From NCBI GenBank assembly GCA_009779515.1, contig WREE01000053.1:1-11382 (forward strand): a stretch of DNA of 11,382 bases, given 5' to 3'. Made by a program: the position numbers and the translations under genes. Shown piece after piece: positions 5,954-11,382 of this stretch (position 1 is its first letter; each line of letters starts with the position of its first letter). This stretch comes from Symbiobacteriaceae bacterium (lineage in GTDB: Bacteria; Bacillota; JAAYKD01; WRDA01). Under the pieces are notes generated by a model, which did not search any database, was not told where the DNA came from, and saw nothing but the letters and a program-made list of their open reading frames with translations.

Positions 5954-8900
5954 GGATGATTATTTCACCCCTGGCTGAAGCTCCCCAGGCATCGGTAGTG
6001 ATACTCTGGAGGTAAGTAGATTCCAGCACGAAACGTCCTGGTAAGACAGCGTTAACATAGTAGTTAATGACAATTTCTGCTGCGTAACCATAAAAAACCA
6101 CCTTTTGCCCCTCCTGCTGGAGCAGAGACCAACCATACCGATTATTAGCATCGTAGCCATATAAGTCGGTGCTTACCGAGACAAAACGCATCCCACTGGG
6201 GATGTAGTCGGTAAGGAAAAAACCACCCTGGAATATCTCAGGATCCATATTGGCAGTGATAGTTACTCTCTGCAGCGCCGATTGCTCCAGGATATTGCCT
6301 CGCATAGGGGTAATGGTTTTGGTTACCTGAGCTAGGCGATGTTCTTCGGGTAACGATGCCTCAGCTAGGGAGCCAGTGTAGGAGGCGGAGATCCCTAACT
6401 CTCCGGTGAGTAGCTGCACATTCGCTAGCGCTAGCTGTTGGGAGGTAAGCTCCTCCTGGTGAAGGTGCCGTTTATCTAAAACAACTTCCTGGGTTACTCC
6501 ATTTAAAAGATAGCTAAAGCTGGTGGTTTCCGGGATTTCCGGAAGATAGCGGGTGAGAAAGGCCATTATTTCCAAGTTGGTAAGAGCTTCAGGGGAGTGA
6601 TGATCTAGAAGATAAGCCAGGAACCCAGGAGCGTTCACCTTATCCACATGCAAAGCTGCCAACAGAACCAGAGCTGTGAGCTCCAAATCATCGGTAGAGG
6701 TGTAGCCACTAGGGAGGTACTTCCAAGGTGGCAGTTCGGCAACCAAGGGGGTCACCAAACGCTGATAGTGTTTTTGGGCCAGTGAGATATCTCCCAGTTC
6801 AGCAGCGGCAATAATTAAATAGACTTGCTCTTTAAGGGTTAAACTAGCAGTGTCTTGGAGGAGAGCATAGGTATCTACCAAGACTGGCTCGCGGAGGGCT
6901 GCTAAACCCATGAGAGCAGCTACTACATGTTCACTGGGACTATCTACGTTAGAGAGTATGCTGGTCAAGTAATCGGCAGCGCTATATAAATCCAGGTAGT
7001 CGGGAGCTGCCATAATAACTTTGGCCGTTAATATAGGATCGGGAGCAGCATCTGGTAAAAGGCGAACGCCACCTTCATAGTGTTGGATATTACCTACCCC
7101 TTCGCGATTGATAGGCAGCTTAGCTGGCACCGTCGAACTATCCAGCATAGCCCTTTGCCACGCCAAGGCTTGGGCAAGCCCTACTCGTTGGTCGGCACGC
7201 ATGCCCTGTTGCCTTAGTAAATGGCTGGCACTACGCATTTGCATTTGCAAGTTTTTATCATAAAAGTAAAGGGAAACAGGTTCGCGCAAAACTTCCAAAT
7301 CCCAAGTGGAGTTTAAATCCAATTCTTTGGTGAGAGGGAGTTCGGCGACACTGCCCAAAATACTTACCGGAAGCTCGACCATGTCTCGATAAGCGCCATA
7401 TTCGGCTATGGCTGTAACCACATACTCTCCGGCTGGCATGGGACCAAAGTTGATATTACCGTAGGCACCGGGGGCTATGCTTAGTTGCTGTTGCCAGACT
7501 TCACCGGTGATATCTTGCACCTGGCAAGTCAACTGCACATGGGCTCCTCGGTTGCTGTTGAGTTCCGAGCCAAAGGCCCTGAGGGTTACCGCGAGATCAT
7601 CTCCTAGTAGGTAGCTATCCCCTAAGATAACATCCACAAAGAAGGGGAGGGTAGCAGCAATCTCCAAGTTGCTCTCTCCGGCTAAAATGAAGTCGGCTGT
7701 TTCAGGAGTGACAGCTATAGCCGTTAGACGCCAGGTGGTAAGATTATCAGGCAGAGTAAAGCTATAACTGGCCTGACCGCTAGCATCAGTAGCCAGCATG
7801 ACAGCTATGGCAGCATCCCGGAAATCACGCCGAGGGTTAGCTCCACCACCGTCTCCTCCCTTTTCGGCCATGGAACCTGGAAAGAGGCTGTGTTGAACAT
7901 AGGAGGCATAACGCCAAGTTAAGGGGGAGTTAAGGTAACGGTATATACCTTGGAGTATATTGGCTTCATGAGGAGCTATGGCTAAAGCAGCTTCATCAAC
8001 CGCACAAAGATAGAGATCCGCTCTCTGAGGATTTCCTTCCCGGTCGGTTACAGCCAAATCTACGGTCACGGTATCACCTGGCAGATAGCTTGCTTGGTCG
8101 GTGTTCAGAGCTAACGCTAAACGTCTTTCGTTAGAAGCAAAGCCAATATAGGTATGGTTGACGGGAAATATACGGGAACCGTTCCAATAGGCACCCTGTA
8201 AAAAGATCCCTGGGACATCATCAGCGGTATAGGTGTAGCTGAAACTAAGTCCCTGCTCCAGACTGTGCCCCTTGTAGCCTTGGGGGCTTTGGAGCTGAAG
8301 CACTAGGTAAGAGCCAGGAACTGCCGCCATGGGGTTATAGTTTTCCAGGAGAGAAATTTGGGTAGTCGCACCTACTTCCATAGCGTAATCTGCTGCAGCA
8401 AATTGGTAGCTTAATTCGCCCCCGTCAACATAGTAGCGGGTGAACTCCGGTCTGATACTAAAACGTTCTTCCACCACATTCCCTTGAGCATCCTGGCAAA
8501 GGACTAACCCATAGTAGTAACAATCTTGACTGGGAGGGTAGTTAATGCCACTTATTTCCGCAGTTCCTAAACTGGTATGTCCAGAAATACTTTTGATAAC
8601 CAGATCCTCGGTGGAGTATTTGTATTGGGGTATTGTTACCTTGTTGATAAAGTCATAGAGGGTGCCCACCTGCTCCTTCAACCAGTTAACTTGATGTATC
8701 TCCAGGGTGAAAGGGAGTTCCAGAGGGTTGCCGGCTAAGCTATCATAAGGTCCATAACGATGAGTTGCTGTCTGATAGTTGGTTAAGTCCAACAAGTGGC
8801 TCTTCACCTTGACCGTTGTCGTGGCCTCATCCCAGGCAGCTCGCAGCATAATATCGGTGGCGAAAATGGGGATATCGGCATGTAAGTAAAAGGGAGCGTC

Positions 8901-11382
8901 TTCCGCAGCATTGTTGCGCAAGTAGGCGCTAAGAGTCCTGGGTTGCCAGGAGACACGGTCACTGGAAACGGTAGCTTCCCACCAGGGAGATGCGGTTGGG
9001 GCAAGCTGCTCGGGAATAAAGTCAAGGTTATACTGCCCTGCGAGATTGGTGTTACCAAAAAAGTATTGGTCATAATATAGGTTGGGAGCATATGAAGTAA
9101 GATTGAGCAGTAGTGGTAGATCCACAGCCGGAGTTCCCTCAAAAAAGGTAATCTGACTGTTCAGGGTGACCGTCTCCCAACTGAAAGCGGTGGGTTGTTC
9201 AAAGGTGATAGTGCCGGTATAAATAGGCTTACGGTAGTCGATTACCTGCATGTAAGTGGTATCTACAGGCTGTTCTATACCTGGGAAGAAGAGGGCTATG
9301 GTGTAGTATGTGGAGATGTAATTATCTAAGGGAAGGGAAACATGGTAGCTTCCCGAAGGGTTTAAGAGTACAGGCATTTCCACGATATTAACTTCCTCTC
9401 CCGTTTGGAGGCGAGAGTTATAACGCCAGCTCTGCAGTGCCACGGTGGCTTCCTGGGGGAGCGGGGTGCCATGGCGGGAACGCACCACTCCCCATAACTC
9501 GATGGTATCGGTAGGTAGATATGCCTTGCGGTCGGTAAAGAGGTAGCTATAGTATAGCTCGGAAGGGTTGGGGGTATCGTTGGCACCGTAGAGGGTAACA
9601 GGGGTGATAAAGGAAGTTGCATCGGTATTTTTAATCTGCAGCCAGTTAAAAGCCTGGCTATCCGCCGTGTCTGCTATCGTAAGAAGCGCAAGACCATCGG
9701 CATCGCTTTGTCCCAGGAGTTCATCTTCCAGGTAGATTTCGCTTCCCTCTAAAGCTCCCCCCTCGGAAGCATCGTGGAGCCAAACTACCAGGTTTTGATA
9801 AGTGGCATGGAGGTACACCATGGTATCGCTAACTTGAATTAACTTCTGAAAAGCCGTAGGATCCAAATTGTATTCACTGTTGCCATCAGTGTAGATATCT
9901 ACTAAGTACCAACCTGGGGCTAAGCTTTCAGGGAGCATTAAATAAGCTGGTGTATACCAATAATAGTCCGGGTAAATAACGGAAGCAATTTTGCTTTCGA
10001 CGCTAAAGAGTAAGTTGTCTCGCCAAGGTTCGGGGTCTGAGCGAAAACTGGTGACATTGTAGCCCGTAAAAGATACCGGAGCAATAGTCCCAGCCGTGTG
10101 GGCATGGTGTTGGGCTAAAATAGTTAAAAGCTGTTCTGGCTCAGGGAGAGTATAGACATTAAGGGTAAAATCGGCTTGTTGCCAAGCGCTGTCCCAAACC
10201 AGTAACTCGATGAGAGGGGTATCGCTACTGGTAAAGCTTTCATAGTAATCACCGGCAATGGTAATTTTGCCTGTTTGATAATTTAAAATATCTGTCCTAA
10301 AAGAAAAAATATAGTCTTTACCTAAGAGCTCTCCAGCTATACTGGAGAGGCTGCCGTCAACTTTTATGGTATATTGCGTATCTTCCTGTAGTAGGTCGGG
10401 GACAAAGACCCAGGTGGAGCGATGTTGTTCCCAGTAACCTTCAACTCGAGGGGTTATGGTGACATAGGGGGCTATATCGGGTAGATCGCTTTGATTGAAG
10501 TAGATCTCAATACCTCTGTCTAAAGGAACCCAGAAGGCGTTATGGTTAGGGAGAGTGGCTGTTATCGCAAACTCCTTTTTGGTCTGGAAGAGCCAGCTAC
10601 GAGATTCTTGTTCAGCGGCTATGACAACTTGGAAGAGGGAGTTAGGTTTGAGAGCGTTATTTAGCTTCATTAAATAGGAGCCGCCATCCTCCTGGATGAC
10701 GGCAAAGTCCACTGCGGGAGTGGTAGTAATAAGTTTGGTTAACTCGCTGGTGGGTATACCCTGAGGTCCGGTAATACGAAAGGTAGCTTCGGGGTCGATA
10801 AGGGGTGGTTCCCCCTGCAGGGGGAGAATTTCAATATCTGGCATATGCAGTAGCATCGGTGTCGGTGGAGAGGTAGCAGGCGCTGAGGTGGGAGTTGTGG
10901 TTGAGCAAGCAGCAAGTAGGGTGCTGGTGATTACAAGAAGGAGTAGCAGGAGAGCGGTAAAATTAGGAGGATCTTGACGCTTACGTCTAGCTTTGGAACG
11001 CCGTGACCGTTTGCTCACCGTCGGCGGAACTTCCGATAGCGGTAGCTGCATTTCCGGCTGTAAAGATATTTTACGTTTGAGGAATAAACCACCGGTTATA
11101 CTAGAAGCCCCCATCAAGTAGAGAGTGGAAACCCAAATAGTGGAAGCGCCAGTTTTAGGAAGTTCGTGAGGAGGTGGTGGCAGGTAGGTCTCTGGAACAT
11201 CAGGGGGAGGGAATTCGTGGGGAGGATCGTTGGGATCTGGGGTATTAGGTTTCTCCGGGGGAGAGGGTGGTATATTGGGGTTGTCTGGCGGTGAACCAGG
11301 TGGGGTGTAGGGTTCAGGAGGTTGGGGAGAAGGTGGTATGTAAGGGTCGGTGGGCGGTATGTAAGGGTCAGTGGGCGGTATA
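5943..11382 (-). CDS. Alpha-2-macroglobulin family protein in frame with an upstream LPKTG wall anchor; 5' end outside the window
   Basis: One open frame from the window edge to the TAA at 5945-5943. Numbering is from a TTG at 11117. A basic stretch (34-48) and a hydrophobic segment (about 55-68) end in the lipobox LLAAC (Cys71), followed by a Ser/Thr/Pro linker. Next come Ig-like domains of Big_5 type (about 95-275), macroglobulin domains (FTDRKAYLP near 529; YLPGDTVTVD at 1011), a Gly-rich loop, and the A2M core motif RRDFRD (1096-1101) with LPDNLTTWR. A helical thioester-type domain (about 1265-1560) and a C-terminal Ig-like domain end the chain. Bacterial relatives are envelope proteins thought to trap proteases. 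The thioester Cys is absent: RADQ (1307-1310) stands where CxEQ is expected, and no Cys follows. Possible internal starts are ATG at 11114, ATG at 11051 and GTG at 11018, none with a good ribosome site. The MEMO-like gene overlaps its end. Confidence 0.88.
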   Translation of the reverse strand, partial: IPPTDPYIPPTDPYIPPSPQPPEPYTPPGSPPDNPNIPPSPPEKPNTPDPNDPPHEFPPPDVPETYLPPPPHELPKTGASTIWVSTLYLMGASSITGGLFLKRKISLQPEMQLPLSEVPPTVSKRSRRSKARRKRQDPPNFTALLLLLLVITSTLLAACSTTTPTSAPATSPPTPMLLHMPDIEILPLQGEPPLIDPEATFRITGPQGIPTSELTKLITTTPAVDFAVIQEDGGSYLMKLNNALKPNSLFQVVIAAEQESRSWLFQTKKEFAITATLPNHNAFWVPLDRGIEIYFNQSDLPDIAPYVTITPRVEGYWEQHRSTWVFVPDLLQEDTQYTIKVDGSLSSIAGELLGKDYIFSFRTDILNYQTGKITIAGDYYESFTSSDTPLIELLVWDSAWQQADFTLNVYTLPEPEQLLTILAQHHAHTAGTIAPVSFTGYNVTSFRSDPEPWRDNLLFSVESKIASVIYPDYYWYTPAYLMLPESLAPGWYLVDIYTDGNSEYNLDPTAFQKLIQVSDTMVYLHATYQNLVVWLHDASEGGALEGSEIYLEDELLGQSDADGLALLTIADTADSQAFNWLQIKNTDATSFITPVTLYGANDTPNPSELYYSYLFTDRKAYLPTDTIELWGVVRSRHGTPLPQEATVALQSWRYNSRLQTGEEVNIVEMPVLLNPSGSYHVSLPLDNYISTYYTIALFFPGIEQPVDTTYMQVIDYRKPIYTGTITFEQPTAFSWETVTLNSQITFFEGTPAVDLPLLLNLTSYAPNLYYDQYFFGNTNLAGQYNLDFIPEQLAPTASPWWEATVSSDRVSWQPRTLSAYLRNNAAEDAPFYLHADIPIFATDIMLRAAWDEATTTVKVKSHLLDLTNYQTATHRYGPYDSLAGNPLELPFTLEIHQVNWLKEQVGTLYDFINKVTIPQYKYSTEDLVIKSISGHTSLGTAEISGINYPPSQDCYYYGLVLCQDAQGNVVEERFSIRPEFTRYYVDGGELSYQFAAADYAMEVGATTQISLLENYNPMAAVPGSYLVLQLQSPQGYKGHSLEQGLSFSYTYTADDVPGIFLQGAYWNGSRIFPVNHTYIGFASNERRLALALNTDQASYLPGDTVTVDLAVTDREGNPQRADLYLCAVDEAALAIAPHEANILQGIYRYLNSPLTWRYASYVQHSLFPGSMAEKGGDGGGANPRRDFRDAAIAVMLATDASGQASYSFTLPDNLTTWRLTAIAVTPETADFILAGESNLEIAATLPFFVDVILGDSYLLGDDLAVTLRAFGSELNSNRGAHVQLTCQVQDITGEVWQQQLSIAPGAYGNINFGPMPAGEYVVTAIAEYGAYRDMVELPVSILGSVAELPLTKELDLNSTWDLEVLREPVSLYFYDKNLQMQMRSASHLLRQQGMRADQRVGLAQALAWQRAMLDSSTVPAKLPINREGVGNIQHYEGGVRLLPDAAPDPILTAKVIMAAPDYLDLYSAADYLTSILSNVDSPSEHVVAALMGLAALREPVLVDTYALLQDTASLTLKEQVYLIIAAAELGDISLAQKHYQRLVTPLVAELPPWKYLPSGYTSTDDLELTALVLLAALHVDKVNAPGFLAYLLDHHSPEALTNLEIMAFLTRYLPEIPETTSFSYLLNGVTQEVVLDKRHLHQEELTSQQLALANVQLLTGELGISASYTGSLAEASLPEEHRLAQVTKTITPMRGNILEQSALQRVTITANMDPEIFQGGFFLTDYIPSGMRFVSVSTDLYGYDANNRYGWSLLQQEGQKVVFYGYAAEIVINYYVNAVLPGRFVLESTYLQSITTDAWGASARGEIIIRGK
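10905..11018 (-). other. Basic stretch and lipoprotein-type signal before the A2M domains
   Basis: From the GTG at 11018 the frame reads VSKRSRRSKARRKRQ, then a run of leucines ending LLAAC, with the Cys codon at 10907-10905. This has the n-region, h-region and lipobox of a signal-peptidase-II substrate, although the basic region is unusually long and rich in Arg/Lys. If cleaved, the mature A2M protein would be lipid-anchored on the outer face of the membrane through Cys71. If not cleaved, the segment would be an in-to-out membrane helix. Confidence 0.65.
11070..11162 (-). other. Sortase sorting signal (LPKTG, membrane helix, KRK tail)
   Basis: The minus frame reads LPKTG at 11162-11148, then about 22 mostly hydrophobic residues (ASTIWVSTLYLMG onwards), then LFLKRK ending at 11070. 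This is the standard three-part cell-wall sorting signal cleaved by sortase A-type enzymes between Thr and Gly. Such signals normally end the protein within a few residues of the charged tail. Here no stop follows and the frame runs on into the A2M protein. Confidence 0.85.
11163..11382 (-). other. Proline-rich wall-spanning region of the surface protein (partial)
   Basis: About 73 codons immediately before LPKTG are dominated by proline with Tyr, Asp, Asn, Ser and Glu (PPTDPYI, PPSPQPPEPY, PPDNPNI and similar). This is the usual extended stalk that carries a sortase-anchored protein through the cell wall. The functional head domain lies beyond the window edge and cannot be described. Confidence 0.75.
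11336..11382 (-). repeat. 21-bp tandem repeat encoding IPPTDPY
   Basis: A 21-base unit encoding the heptapeptide IPPTDPY is present about twice, differing at one base (CGGTGGG versus CAGTGGG on the plus strand). It continues beyond the window edge. Preceding units towards LPKTG are degenerate forms of the same PPxxPYx pattern. The near identity at DNA level points to recent duplication and likely length variation between strains. Confidence 0.7.

Noticed and set aside
7188..7202. Thioester motif in the A2M protein
   Set aside because: The expected position reads RADQ; there is no cysteine, so I do not claim a functional thioester.

Overview
The window looks like chromosomal DNA of an anaerobic, Gram-positive-type bacterium, most likely a clostridial Bacillota. 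The grounds are an LPKTG sortase signal with a positively charged tail, a lipobox-type lipoprotein signal, an aldo/keto reductase carrying eight ferredoxin-type cysteines, consensus SigmaA-like promoter spacing, strong AGGAGG-type ribosome sites, and base composition near 50% GC by eye. I cannot name the genus. All genes lie on the minus strand and are tightly packed. No tRNA, rRNA, CRISPR array or insertion sequence is visible.

Transcription runs from high to low coordinates and falls into three units. (1) 11382 to 4934 is an envelope unit. It opens inside a proline-rich wall-spanning region that ends in an LPKTG sorting signal. The same reading frame continues without a stop through a very basic stretch and a lipoprotein-type hydrophobic segment into a large alpha-2-macroglobulin (A2M)-family protein. 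A membrane-anchored MEMO/AMMECR1-associated (class III extradiol dioxygenase fold) protein overlaps its 3' end. (2) 4811 to 4203 is a single metallo-beta-lactamase-fold hydrolase with its own promoter (TTGCAA-17-TATAAT) and a perfect 12-bp hairpin downstream. (3) 4046 to 79 is a cytoplasmic unit: a soluble PAS hybrid histidine kinase with a fused receiver, an iron-sulfur aldo/keto reductase, and a Cof-type HAD phosphatase.

The envelope unit is the part worth following up. The A2M protein lacks the Cys of the thioester motif, having RADQ where CxEQ is expected. It has no separate ribosome site, and its frame is fused to a sortase anchor. As read, the chain would form an out-in-out hairpin. The N-terminal wall protein would be released to sortase, and the A2M part would stay on the membrane as a possible lipoprotein beside the MEMO-like protein. 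This is either a real polyprotein-like arrangement or the trace of a lost stop or sequencing indel near 11070-11080. The cytoplasmic unit consists of recognisable families whose substrates and signals cannot be read from sequence.
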